Below are positions 50,670 through 61,615 of a DNA stretch of 64,000 nucleotides, in pieces. This DNA comes from Pyropia yezoensis. Its lineage: Eukaryota; Rhodophyta; Bangiophyceae; Bangiales; Bangiaceae. The position numbers and the translations under genes are program-made. Positions within the stretch are counted from its first letter, which is position 1. Each line of letters opens with the position of its first letter. The notes beneath the pieces were generated by a model. It saw nothing but the letters and a program-made list of their open reading frames with translations. It was not told the origin of the DNA and searched no databases. The DNA lies in assembly GCA_009829735.1 (NCBI GenBank), contig CM020620.1, positions 10,599,420-10,663,419 of the forward strand. The letters run 5' to 3'.

Positions 50670-53061
50670 CGGCTGTCCTTGTTACCAGCCGCCGCTCCCC
50701 CCCCCCCCTGGCGTGGTGGTCGGTCGGTCGTGCGGCAACGGGCGGGGTGGGGGGCGGTGTGCACACACACCGGGACGGTCAACGGTCAAGCCTCTGTTGG
50801 GAGCGGTGGGCGGCGGGGAGGGGGGGGCAGCCGCGGGTCGCCGTGGCACCCCCCAGCGCTCTTAAGCCGCCATGGCGGACAGCAGTCGGCTGCCGGTACC
50901 CCCCCTTCCCCCATCCCCACCCGCGGTACCCGCCCCCCCCCCTCCCCCCCTCCCCGTACAAGAGCCGTTACCCGCCTCGTAGACGGCCCGACGCACCCAC
51001 GCTGCGGCCCCCGTCGCGCACCTGGCGGGTCCCCGAACGGGGCGCCGTCCCCCGCCCGCCAGCACGGGGCGCCAAAGGGTGTACAAAAACACAAGCCGGC
51101 AGGAAGGAACAGCGGGGCGGGGTTGGGGGGACTGAGGGAGGCAGGCAGTGATGGGGGGTGGAGGGGGGGGGGGAGGGGGGAGGCGCATTCCGCGACCCCA
51201 CCCCGGCGGCAGGCAGCAGCGGCGGTGGGGGCGACGGCGGCAGCCGCCGCGGGGGCGGTAGATTGTCAGCAGCGCGGCAGGAAGACCTTGCGGAGTGGGT
51301 GAGGGCGTGGGGGGGGGGCTCCGGGGCGAGGCGGGCAGCGGGCAGGGACAGGGAGACTGGTGGGCAAACGGGGCCTTGGTGTGCACAGGGGGGTCCCCCG
51401 TCTCACCCCCCCCCCCACGCACCGCAGGAGATGTGATGCGCTGCCGTTTCGGCTCGCCACGCACCGCCCCAGCGCCGAGAAGTTATCCTGGTGGGGAAAG
51501 GATCCCCCGGGAAACACTATATAATTCCATGCGTGTACTAGGCACAAGTCTTTCCCTAAGCATGACGTTTAAGTCAGCTCCCGCCCAAATCCATAGCAGT
51601 TAGAGCCGTCCTATTCGTGGTTATACTGGCCAGGAAAGGTAGTTGAAATATCTGGAGACGCTTTCTCAATACTACACGTCCTAAGATGAAGTCCAACCGT
51701 AGTAGTCTCATCTAAGTCAAGTTCATGACGAAGAGAGGTGATTACAAGTCATCCTGTCCATTGAACTATTTACTCTCAACCAGACGCACGCTGGATGCTC
51801 CTACCGCTTCGTCTGCAGCATCTCGCCGGATCTGAACCTGACGAAAGCCCGAGCCCGGAACGCCCGGGTGTCTGATCGACAGATGCGCGTCCCGCCGCGT
51901 TCGGACAGCCCGGCGTCGAGTCGGGGCGTTTCTCGGGAGCGTATTCGAGACGTTCTGTGCAACCGAACCGTCAGTGCTGGATTGTGGCGTCACTGCCGCG
52001 TTCTTACATCAGGAGACCTCCCCCACGCGGCGCAGCTTGCGCGGCTCGCCACCCTTGCCGACGCGGACGGGCGGCAGCGGGCGCTCCTCCGCCGCCACGA
52101 GGGCCCCCACCCCCCTCGAGCCGTCTTACAGTCGCGAGACTGAACTATCATTGGAGCTATCATTGAAAGAAGGATTGCTGTAATGCTAATTGTTATAAGT
52201 ATTGTCGCCGCCACTGACTGCCACGTCCCGGGTGGCCGGTGCACGCATAATGCATATGCGGTGACCCGGCCGGGTGGGGATCCGGCCAGCCGCGTCCGCG
52301 AAGGACTTTGCCGTGGGCGGCTCTCCGCCTGCGGTTGCCCGCGGCCGGGCACAGCGTCGAGTGCTCCTTTGCCGCCCTCTTCAGTCAGCGACAGGGGCGT
52401 TGACGCGGGGCGGGTCAGGTGTTGTACAGACGATACCTGGCTGGCGACACGCGCTAGCGGGGACGCGTGTCTTTGCCCCGCGGGGCCTCTATGAGCGCCT
52501 GACGGCATAAAATTTGACCGAGCACAGCCTGTTGGAGTAGTCGTGGCCGGCACTGTGCGCTTCCTGTTTTGTTTTTCGGCGACGGCCTCCCCATCCGCGC
52601 CCTGTAGCCCTGCAGGTGCCCCTGCCCCTGTCGCCCACCACGTTCACGAGTGCTCCCTGCTGTGCCGACACCGCCCGTGGCGCTGCAGCCAGTGCGTGGC
52701 CGGTTTGGCCGCCTACACGCGGCTGCCGTGGCAGTGCAAGTGCCTCTGGTCGGACGTACGGGCTCTGGTCGGACGCATCCGACGGCGGCGGCACGGGGAG
52801 GGGCGTGGAGTAGCTTGTGCCAGAGCACGAGGCGCACCTCGCGGCGGTGGGGGCGGAGCTGGATGCCGCTTTCCCCGCGCATGTTGCAGACCCCCATCCT
52901 GCCCACACCCGCCCTCCCCGTAACATCCACATTCACTGACCACGACGCTAGCTAAGGTGCCCTTACCCTCCGGCGCCCGCGTCCCCGGAAGTGGCTTTCC
53001 CCACTCTGGTGCCGCAGGCACCAACGGCGTCGGCGCCCCGCCCACCGCTTCCGCCGGGGCG
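50670..53061. other. Gene-poor region with a gene-fragment copy
   Basis: 50.7-51.5 kb is GC-rich with poly-G/C. 51.5-51.8 kb is AT-richer without a frame. 52012-52098 is a fragment of the 53-kb gene (listed separately). No intact gene is supported. Confidence 0.4.
52012..52098 (+). pseudogene. 87-bp fragment of the downstream MED9-like gene
   Basis: Matches 53310-53396 with a few differences (DLPHAAQLARLATLADADGR here, DLPHAAQLERLATLADAVGR there). It is flanked by unrelated sequence on both sides. Confidence 0.8.
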
Positions 53062-53431
53062 ATGGCCACGGGCGTCCCCTCACCCGCCCACCCCCTGCAC
53101 CCCCCCCCCTCCGCCCCCCCCCCCCCCCCCCGCCCCCCCCCCCCCCACCTCCGCCCCCCCCAGACTTTGTCGCCTCCTTCCGCATCCTCTCCTCGGTCAC
53201 GGACGCGCTCGACCACATTTCGGGCGGCCACGGGGGCACCCCCGCGGGCGTCCCCGCGCTGGCCGCCACCTTTGACGCTGCCGAGGCGGCTCTCGACGCC
53301 CTCCCGGGGGGAGACCTCCCCCACGCGGCACAGCTTGAGCGGCTCGCCACCCTTGCCGACGCGGTGGGGCGGCAGCGGGCGCTCCTCCGCCGCCACACGG
53401 CGCTGCCCGTCTACGCTTCCGCCGCCGCAGA

Positions 53432-53467
<36 letters not shown>

Positions 53468-54365
53468 AGCCGGCATGGCAGCGTCCACGGCTGCGGCGGG
53501 GGGGCGAGCCGCCGCTGGCGGCACTGCTACCCCCGCCGCCGGCGCCGCGCCCGTGGCAGCGGCGGCGGCGCCGGGCCACGCGCGGCGGAAGGCGCCAGGG
53601 GGGGGACCACCGGCAGCGGGCACCGCGGTGGGGGTGGCCGTGGCGGCTGGGACAGCGGCGGTGGCGGCTGGTTACGGGCGCGTGGGCGCGCGTGCGCTAC
53701 TTGCCCCCGCCACGGTGGAGGGGGGGCTCCCCCTCCCCATGGCGGCCGCGGCAGCGGCGGACGCTGCCGCCGCCGCAGCGGTGGACGCTGCCGCCGCCGC
53801 AGCCGCCACGCCCGCCTCGGCGCTACCCGCGGGGGGGAGCGCGGCGGCGGGCACCGCCGCCGCCGCCTTGCCGCCCGCCGTCGCGCGTGCGGCCGGGGCC
53901 GCCCCCGGCGGTGCCATGGCGTGTGCCGCCGCCCTCTCTCCGCTGGGGACTGCCGCAGCGGTCGGGGCGCCGCTCGTCCACGGTTCGGCTATTGCCGGCG
54001 CCGCTGCCGCCACCGCCGCCCCTGTCCCCGGCGCGCCCGTCGTTGCCGGCGGCGCCTCCCCCGCTGCGACGGCGGCGACGGCGGCCGCGCCTGCCGATGA
54101 GGCAATGGTGGCAGCAGCGGCGGCGGCGGCGGCTGCCGCCGTTGCGGTAGAGGCCGCCACCGCCGCCGATGCGGTGGATGTGGCCGCGGCGGCCGCAGCG
54201 GCCGCCGACCCAACGTCCCTGCTCGTCGACCTTGACGACGCGGCCGCGGTGCTCGACGTGGGCGGCGGGGTGGACGTGGATATGGCGCTGCTGCCCGACG
54301 GGTTTGATGACCTTGGAGCCGCCCTTGATGGGGTGGTGGGTGTGGATGATCTGGACCTGCAATGA
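53062..54365 (+). CDS. Ala-rich protein with MED9-like helical segment
   Basis: The likely ATG at 53062 is in one frame; after the long C-runs (about 53101-53147) the well-supported frame starts (DFVASFRILSSVTDALDHI at 53163), so the C-run length sets the frame. A helical segment follows (FDAAEAALDALPGGDLPHAA, LERLATLADAVGRQRALLRR). Its LPG-D-L...QL.RL..L...+..LL pattern resembles the Mediator subunit MED9, a nuclear transcription co-activator subunit. The remainder is poly-Ala/Gly and ends with acidic short motifs (LLVDLDDAAAVLD, LLPDGFDDLGAALD). The family assignment is tentative; it could be an unrelated nuclear regulator. Confidence 0.45.
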
Positions 54366-54491
54366 GGGCGCACGGGGGCGGGAAGGGTCCTGTGAAGGCC
54401 CCAGCGTCCCGCCTGTCGCCAGAGCCACCCCTTTTCGCCCCACCCCTTCCGGGGGTACACTAGCCTCCTCTGCTCCCCCCCCCACCCCCCC

Positions 54492-54832
54492 TCACTTGGC
54501 ACGGAGCCCCTCAAAGTGCGCCACCGTCCGGCGGACCGCCTCGTCCACCCCCACCTCTGGGACGTAGCCAAAGTCACGGCTCGCCGCCGCGCAGCTGACC
54601 CGCCGCTCGCACGACGCGAGCACCATCCGGGAGCGCGTAAAGTCCGTCTCCCACACCACCCCAAGCGGTGGCAGCAGCGCCGCGACCGCCTCGAAGAGGG
54701 TGGCCAACGCCAGCACCAGCCACAAGGGCAGGTGGATGCGCGGGCGGGGGTAGACGAGCGGCGCGACGATGTCGCCAAGGAAGCCCCAGAAGGGGCGCGC
54801 GTCGCCATTGGTGATAAAGTAGACGGCGCCGG
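54492..54832 (-). pseudogene. C-terminal exon of a sterol 3-beta-dehydrogenase/decarboxylase (NSDHL/ERG26-like)
   Basis: About 113 residues after a CCCCCCTAG acceptor. The sequence GAVYFITNGDARPFWGFLGD, LPLWLVLALATLFEAV, a WETDFTRSRMVLASCERR segment and DFGYVPEVGVDEAVRRTV match the C terminus of sterol-4-alpha-carboxylate 3-dehydrogenases of the endoplasmic reticulum, including the PFW block and the LP.W membrane-associated helix. The N-terminal Rossmann fold and YxxxK are not found upstream (to the right), where the Fanzor-like gene lies on the other strand. Either distant 5' exons exist or this is a truncated remnant. Confidence 0.75.
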
Positions 54833-55024
54833 CTAGGGGGGACGTTGGCGTCAGCGCGACTGCGTCAGGCAGGGGCAGTGCGGGCGAGAGGGTGACGCAG
54901 TGCGGGTGCAGCGCAGCCGGAGGAGGAAGGGGCATACGTGAAAGACAAAAGACGAACGCACGGATGGGGTTAGAGAAACCGCGCGACGCAGACGGCCTCG
55001 GCGACAGGCGTCGAGGACGGCAGT

Positions 55025-56119
55025 ATGCGGTGGGCGTACGGGGCGGCAGAGCCTCCGCCCCGCCGGTCCGCGCCGCCAAAGCGTGGGACGCTGGGACCCC
55101 GTTGCGGCCCGCTCACATCCCACATCCACAACAAAAACGTTCCGGTTGTACATCCCTTTTGCTGCCTCACGTGCGTCGGCCGCGTGCACATCTCGCACGC
55201 TCCGGGTGGAAGTCGCGCGGGGAGGAGGGGGCGGGAGGCAGGCGATGTCGATGGCCACCTACCGCCCGTCGACTTGGCAGCAGCACACGACACGATGCGT
55301 ACCGGCGAAGACGGGAAACACCTGCTGGCAACGCTCGAGTGGGCCGCCCGTCGCGACACGGTCGCGTACGGCCAGCGATTTGGCGCCAAAGCCACGCGAC
55401 ACCTGCGAGCGGCGCGTGGGCGCAAGGCCATCCAACGCGGCCGCTTTGCTGCCTCGGTGGCGCGGGACCTGACCGGCGGCCTCCTTCGCCAGGTCTGTGG
55501 CGGCGGCGCGGTCGTCGTGGCCATGGGCACCGAGCGCGTGCGCAGGGGGGACGCCTGGCTCCGCCGCCACCTCCGACGGCTGTGCTGGTCTGTCGACCAG
55601 GACGAGTTCAACACGAGCCAGGCGTGCTCCGAGTGTCAGGACAAGATGGTGCTCATCTACTCGACGGGCAACTCCCCCCCGAAGATTCCAGGACAGCTGT
55701 ATGGGCCGCCGACCGGCCCTCCGCCGTCGACACAGCGTGTGCGGATGGCGGCCGGCTCGCGTCGGGGGCGGCCAAAGCGGGCCCTCCCCTCTGCGACCCA
55801 CGTGACGCGCCGAGGGCCGGACCCCGACGCCTACCGGGCGGCTGTCCGAGCAACTGCCCGTGCTGATGCTGTGGCGCGGCGCGCGGCCGCGCTGGCTGCC
55901 TGTGCCGTCGAGGACGGCGCCGTCTATGCCGACCCGAGGCGGCTAAGCGAGTGGGCGGCCAAGGGCTGCTATACGTGCTCTCTCGCGGCCCCACAAGGCC
56001 TTGGTCACCCAGCGCCACACCCGCACGGCCACTTCGGCGAGACAGGCCGCTCGTGGCGGTGGTGGGTGTGCTCGAGCAAAGTCTGCCCAAACCCTTGCCG
56101 CGGTCGACGATGGCGCTGA
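55025..56119 (+). CDS. Fanzor/TnpB-like nuclease, RuvC core part and zinc ribbon
   Basis: Open for 364 codons; the native start is not certain and the first ~70 residues look unrelated. PPVDLAAAHDTMRTG may be a degenerate RuvC-I. A basic helical stretch (AKATRHLRAARGRKAIQRGR) leads to GGGAVVVAMGTERVRRG, at the place of the Fanzor RuvC-II strand. DQDEFNTSQACSECQDK follows, the hallmark E-x-TS-x-x-C-x-x-C zinc-ribbon entry, and then CSSKVCPNPC as the second half. The frame stops at GRRWR, where the family has the RuvC-III RDxNAA motif, so that Asp is missing here. Fanzors are eukaryotic RNA-guided nucleases related to TnpB, often carried by transposons. This copy is probably degenerate or ends in an unseen exon. 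Confidence 0.55.
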   Translation: MRWAYGAAEPPPRRSAPPKRGTLGPRCGPLTSHIHNKNVPVVHPFCCLTCVGRVHISHAPGGSRAGRRGREAGDVDGHLPPVDLAAAHDTMRTGEDGKHLLATLEWAARRDTVAYGQRFGAKATRHLRAARGRKAIQRGRFAASVARDLTGGLLRQVCGGGAVVVAMGTERVRRGDAWLRRHLRRLCWSVDQDEFNTSQACSECQDKMVLIYSTGNSPPKIPGQLYGPPTGPPPSTQRVRMAAGSRRGRPKRALPSATHVTRRGPDPDAYRAAVRATARADAVARRAAALAACAVEDGAVYADPRRLSEWAAKGCYTCSLAAPQGLGHPAPHPHGHFGETGRSWRWWVCSSKVCPNPCRGRRWR

Positions 56120-56144
56120 TATACAAAGTGGACTACTTCAGTGA

Positions 56145-57457
56145 CTTGCCAGCTGGATAGAGGCGGCCTTTGACCCGGTAGACGCCCCCGATAGCCGCAT
56201 CAAGAACGCGACGCTGCAGGCAGACGCTGCTGCCCGCCACGTCCTTAGCATGGTGGGCATTGGGGTCATGGGGCTGGATGCGCAGCGCGAGCTGGCTGGC
56301 AAGGAGCGCCTGACAGACCCCAACGACCGCCGCAGTGAATTGGACACCATCTGCCAGGAGGGCGTCGTGGAGAGATTCCTCCGAGACCTCCTGTCGGCGG
56401 ACTTTGTGCGGCGCTTCTTCTCTGGCGCCGACCGACGGCGAGTAACCAGGCTCCAGGGGGAGGCCCAGGAGGAAGTGGGCAACACCCTGCGGCATACCCC
56501 GTGGCTGGGCACTCAATCGCGGGCGCAGATCGTCCGCAAGATGCAAGCCGCGAAGACGTACGTGGGCGGTCCAACTCGTCCCGACACAGACGCTGACGTG
56601 GTCGTCCCGCGGGAGCTGTCCAATACCACCTACGCCACGGGGCTGTCGTCGTTAAACACCGCGCTCAACCGGCGCCGGTGGGTACCCCTTCACGATCCGT
56701 CGGCGACGGACGCGTGGGGAAACCCGGCTGGGCCCATCTTGGCGTCGCGCATTAACGCAGCGTATTTTCCAAGGCGCAACGCACTTTACATCAACGCCAC
56801 CATTGTTGGGTGGCCCGTTTTGCCGACGCACCCGGCGCTGGCGGGGGCCACTCCTGCCGCCACCGAATACGGCGCGCTGGGCTTCCTCTTTCGCCACGAG
56901 TATGGCCACGGGCTGGACTCGACGGGCATCCGCTATGACGACGATGTGGTGTTGGGTGACGGTGGGTGGACACCCGCCGACCGGGAGGCGTTTAAGAACC
57001 GCACCAACTGTATGGTGCGCCTCTACGACAGCTACCCGCCGTCGGTGGACCCGGAAACGGGCGCCAACATCACGCCGGCCTGGGCGCCTCCACCCTGAAC
57101 GAGAAAATAGCCGATTACATGGGCATCCGCGCGGGATACTACGCAATGACGACCGCCCGGAAGCGCGCCACGGCGGGCAGTGGCGGTGGTGGCCGGTGGG
57201 CGGGCGGGGTCGCGGCGACGAATCGGGCGCTGGCGGCGGCATTTATCGACGAGCAGCTCTACTTTGTGTCGGCCGCCCAGTTTTGGTGCAAGCCCCCCGC
57301 CCAGGCAATGGTCGTTGACCGTGACCGCGTGCACGCCACGTCGGCGCTGCGCGTGCATGGGCCGATGAGCCAATTCCGAGAGTTTGCGTCTGCATTTCGC
57401 TGCCCGCGGGGGGCGCCTTACCACCCACCGCCGGGTGATCGGTGCGAGCTGTATTGA
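56145..57457 (+). pseudogene. M13 (neprilysin-family) metallopeptidase, C-terminal part with a frame break
   Basis: About 435 residues match the C-terminal two thirds of M13 peptidases: TPWLGTQSRAQIVRKMQA, the substrate-binding RINAAYFPRRNALY, the zinc motif HEYGHGLDSTGIRYDDD (HExxH) and TNCMVRLYDSY in one frame. TLNEKIADYMG (third zinc ligand Glu and the Asp of ExxxD) and a C-terminal CELY follow in another. The frame changes between about 57060 and 57086, one base off, with no splice sites that would explain it. The N-terminal third is missing upstream, where the Fanzor-like gene ends. Zinc ligands are intact. A sequencing indel, a real frameshift or 5' truncation are all possible. Confidence 0.8.
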
Positions 57458-57618
57458 GCGCCTTCCCGACGGCGCCGCGGCGGACCGACGTACCCCACCA
57501 GAGCACTGCCCTCTGGACGGTACAGCGGTCGTCACGATCGCTCGCTGGCACCGCCCCGATATTGTGCGCGTGTAAACAAACTGCAAGCAAAGAAGAAGAT
57601 TGCGATTCAGCGGAGAAA

Positions 57619-57650
57619 ATAGATAGATAGATAGATACATGGATAGATGT
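57619..57650. repeat. GATA microsatellite
   Basis: ATAGATAGATAGATAGATA with a slightly degenerate right end. Confidence 0.9.
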
Positions 57651-60600
57651 CGACATGGATACTGTACATAGTCATACCTCAAAATAAACTGATGTTGTGG
57701 CTTTTTTCTTCTTCGAAGACTTCTCACGATGAAGAGGAAATTTGTTCCCGGTGAAAACATTGAAGTCCAGTTGGCCGTGGCTTCGCTCAAACCGCATCAG
57801 TCGTGGCTTCAGAATCAATTGATTCGCGGCCACTGTTCCAGCTCTATGAAAAGCAGCTGCTGAAAGAGCCGAGACGAAGATAAAGGAGTTGCTGCCTAAG
57901 CGCCGCCTGCGTTTAAAAGATGGTCAAGGCGAGGGAGGGAGAGCCGGGGAGCGAAGCACACCATCCTCGGAGTTGCGAGTACGTGAAGCCACGAAGCGAC
58001 TTGTTCCCCCATTACAAGAAGTCGAGTACCCATACAGGCCCCAACAGTCCTACTTGGTGAGAGTAGAAGGTCCGAGTCCTTGTCTCTTCCATCTCGCGCG
58101 GTAAGCTGTAACAAAACTGCAAGAAGAAAAACTAAACTACACTAACGATAAAAACAGTTAACGAATCCAACGCAGAATGAAGTTCAACGCTGTACATTCT
58201 TCAATCGTTTTCCAGGCCAATTCCGAGTTCGGCGCAATATCAATGAATGGTAGCATTAAAGAGCGCTTGGGGCTACCTCACCTAGTGTTCCTTGTCGTTA
58301 TTCCAATCCGTTTTGACCTGCAATGCATGATCTGTTGGAGGCTCCCGATCCCTGTTTTCACAGAGAACGTCTCGAAAAAAAGGGTCAGCGTCCCCCAGAC
58401 TTGACGCCTTTAGAAGTCCTTGAAAGAATAATTCGTAAACTGCTCCGTTATTGTTATGTTTAAATTCTGTTTTGGGCAACCGAGACCGTGACTAAAAGTC
58501 ACATAATTATAAAAGAAGCATTAGCTGAACACTGCCACTAGCTGCTCGAACGATCAACCATTTTCTCTGCGAAATGCAACAAAGTTCGGCAGTTTTTCCT
58601 CTGGCGCAACCCTCAGTGCATGCGTGGACAGCAGTAAGCTTGTTTCAGTTCATTACAGTGGGTAAGAGCCCGTCAACGTCGGAACTGTTGTGGGCAATAG
58701 GTGAAGAAAAGATTTCCTTTAATGCTTTGCCCTTACCCACGCCTTTCAGTTTTCCTGCAGAATCTCTTTCCACCTTTCATCCTTCTTTGCTTGCCCATGC
58801 AGACGGACAAGCTTTTTCTGGCCATCCTCTTGGTTCTAAAAATTCTTGTTTTGGTAGTCCTTTAGTGCCTTGTCTGCGGAAAATTACATGTCAATAAAGT
58901 TCCAGAGGACAGGACGAAATTGGACAGTACAAAACATTCAGGAAGACAACTGCAGCCTTTACGTTGATAATATTGAGGGGCGGGATTGCACACCACCCAC
59001 GTCCTTTCTCAATTCCCGTCCGAAGCTGGGACGACGTGGCGGTTCATTGTATGTTCTACAAGTGTACTTCCCAGTACTGGAGTCTTGGCCGGAGGATATA
59101 CGAAGTACAATTTTCGAGTATAAGCCACATTTGACCATCCCCATTCTCATCATGCGCGCGCTGGTCCTCGAAAAGTGCCGTTCCCAGAACTGGACTTTTT
59201 TGTCGAGCGATGTTGTCAAACTTCCCCTGAAAAACCAGATCGCATCGCAAGCGGCATTCGTTTCACTGGTGATGGAGGCTACTTTGGTCCCAAGTGCAAT
59301 AGACCTGACAGTCTTGCAGGGCCCGTATCTGTGGTCGGGCTTCTGGAAAAATGAGTCTTCCAAAATAAGCCGCCACATGTGTCGCGTGAAAAAATATTTG
59401 AACTTTCGGATTTCATTTGAGTAGGATGCGCCACTGAATCTGGCTCATTGAGAGCAAGCTGCCGACCACTGTTCCATAAAGGCAGTAAAACCAGCAAGGG
59501 TATCCCAATGCAAGCAGATTTGACACTTTCTCTTAGTTTTGATAATAGTACTGAGAAAATGGCGGATAACAATTTTCGAGAAGTCGAGGGGCTGGTTCAC
59601 ACAGTCCCCTTTCAGACCCTCGTCTGAGCACAATGCGTGCGTGAAGGGCGGAGGTCTGCGCCTTCGCGCCACCAGCGCGAGTTCAAGGACGCCAGCTGGA
59701 TGGAGCTGGCTCCGAACGTATCTGATCACCGTCAGTCGCCTGTCCGATTTGGAACCAGGTGAAGATAAAATGCACACTTTGTCACACCTGCTTATCTTTG
59801 CTTCGGCGTCAGAAATAAAAAGAAATCCATTGACACTTTCCAGAACTCCATTCATCCCACGTTCGCTGGCCTCAACGTTCCTCTCATGCATCGCCACGCA
59901 GCCCAGCATCGGCTTGAGCATGCTGGCCTCCCTGAGCGGCCTGTCTTCAGCGGTGGCTGCACCATTGGCAGTGTACTACCCTCGTGGCGCTCTTCCACGA
60001 GCCCTTGCGGAATTGGGACTGTAATTCCTCAACGCATTGTAGTGAGCGTGCATCTGTCTGGTTCTGGATTTAAACAAAAGGATCGACAAACAGTGTTCAT
60101 TGAACGCGCACTGTGGGCTACGGCCGTGCATCAAGCTCTTTTCTTGCCAAGGCCCGGCGCGGGGGCGCTATGACTCTTTTTGTTAGCGCCACTGAAACCA
60201 GTCATCGCGCCCTGGGATCGCACTTGTAGCCCTCCGTAAAAAACGTTTTGGAACAATATTTGGATAGGTAGCCCCCTTGACTAGTTAAAATTACACTTCT
60301 TTCCAGTTGTTGGCGGCTCGTATTGCGTTCTCGTCCCCCACTGACCCTTTCGACGTGAAGAAATCGGCAGATTATTCAATCCATATTGGAAAAATGCGTT
60401 CGCGCCCTAATCTCGTTGAGAACTAAGGCGAATTGGGGCCCGTCGCTCGCTATTCGCGCCTCAGCGGCGCCAGACAGACTTTGTCCGAAAGCGCCTTGGG
60501 CGCTTTGCTCAGCCCTACTGTGGACGCCTACTGGGAATCGGCGCGGGCCGCTGGCGTGCTCAATGAGCATTCTGATCGCGTTTCGAGAAGGCCCATAGAA

Positions 60601-60813
60601 AGTATCCGGTACGCCCGATTCGGCCCAATTCTAACCGATCAAATCACAGATCAAAAAGCGACGGACACTACCGCCAATCTCGTGCCTCTCCGAGTCGAAA
60701 AGCGCCAGACTTCTTGGGACGCCCAGTTCTCAAACAACATAGGCTGAGACGCTGTCAGAAGGCCACTCTTGTACAGTTCCACACTTGTACAGTCGCCAAG
60801 AAAGACGTCTTTG

Positions 60814-61615
60814 TCATATTGCAGTTCTTCCAAGTTTGGCCGATCCGGAAAGAACAAGAGCAACAGTCCACTGACCAATGACATGCCTCACAGGATGCCT
60901 CTCTGACCAATGAGAGCTCCGAATCAGCCTCCGTTGTTGTGCAAACAGTAGGATCTGCGACTTTCCCGATACTCCGAGCATGAAGGGGAGAACCAGAGTG
61001 GAACAGACACCCGATAGAAGCTGGACAACTGTTCCGGAGAGAAACGAGGCGACGTGGGGGATTCTCCGGCGATCCCAGCCGAGAGAACAACAGTGTTTCG
61101 CCCAATCAGCGATCGGTACGAGGCCCACTGTGGCTGCAGCCAATCATCAGCTTGAAGCGCTCGGGCCCCTCAGCACGCGATTGACTCGCCCGTAGGGCGT
61201 ACCCACCAACGTGAGTATCTGACAATGGACTATAATGTAACGTTACGGAGCGAAATCGCATATTCCTGTAACGAAGCGACAGCCAATCAGACGACGACCA
61301 GAGAGACCTCCGTTGGTCCGTGGACTATCTGAGTGACCAAGTCAGCGAGCTTGAGTCACACCGATAGTCAACTGACTATCGGGCGCGTGGTGATACGCTC
61401 GTCTGATTGGCTGAAGTGAGTTTCAAGTTGCGACGAAAAGGTAAGGGTAAGTAGGACTGGGATACCGAAATCCAATGTATGGCCTCGTCTTAGTCACCCC
61501 GTTAGTCCACGTGGGTGGGTATGCCCTTAGCTGCCAGCACGCGATTGGCTTACACAGTTGTTCATGCAGTGTTGTTCTTGTCGGGATCGGCCAAGCTGGG
61601 AAGAACAGCAATACG
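60814..61615. repeat. Pair of ~45-bp inverted repeat fragments
   Basis: 60814-60858 reverse-complemented matches 61571-61615 at roughly four of five bases; both share GGATCGGCCAA and GGAAGAAC cores. The ~710 bp between them carry most of the CCAAT boxes. Confidence 0.6.

Noticed and set aside
54851-55258. Minus-strand NVFVVDVGCERAATG as a RuvC-I motif
   Set aside because: It lies on the strand opposite to the zinc-ribbon-bearing Fanzor-like frame and lacks any downstream RuvC-II or zinc ribbon in its own frame.
58870-59424. 184-codon frame in the low-GC block
   Set aside because: No domain, an equally good frame on the opposite strand, and it lies in degenerate repeat sequence.
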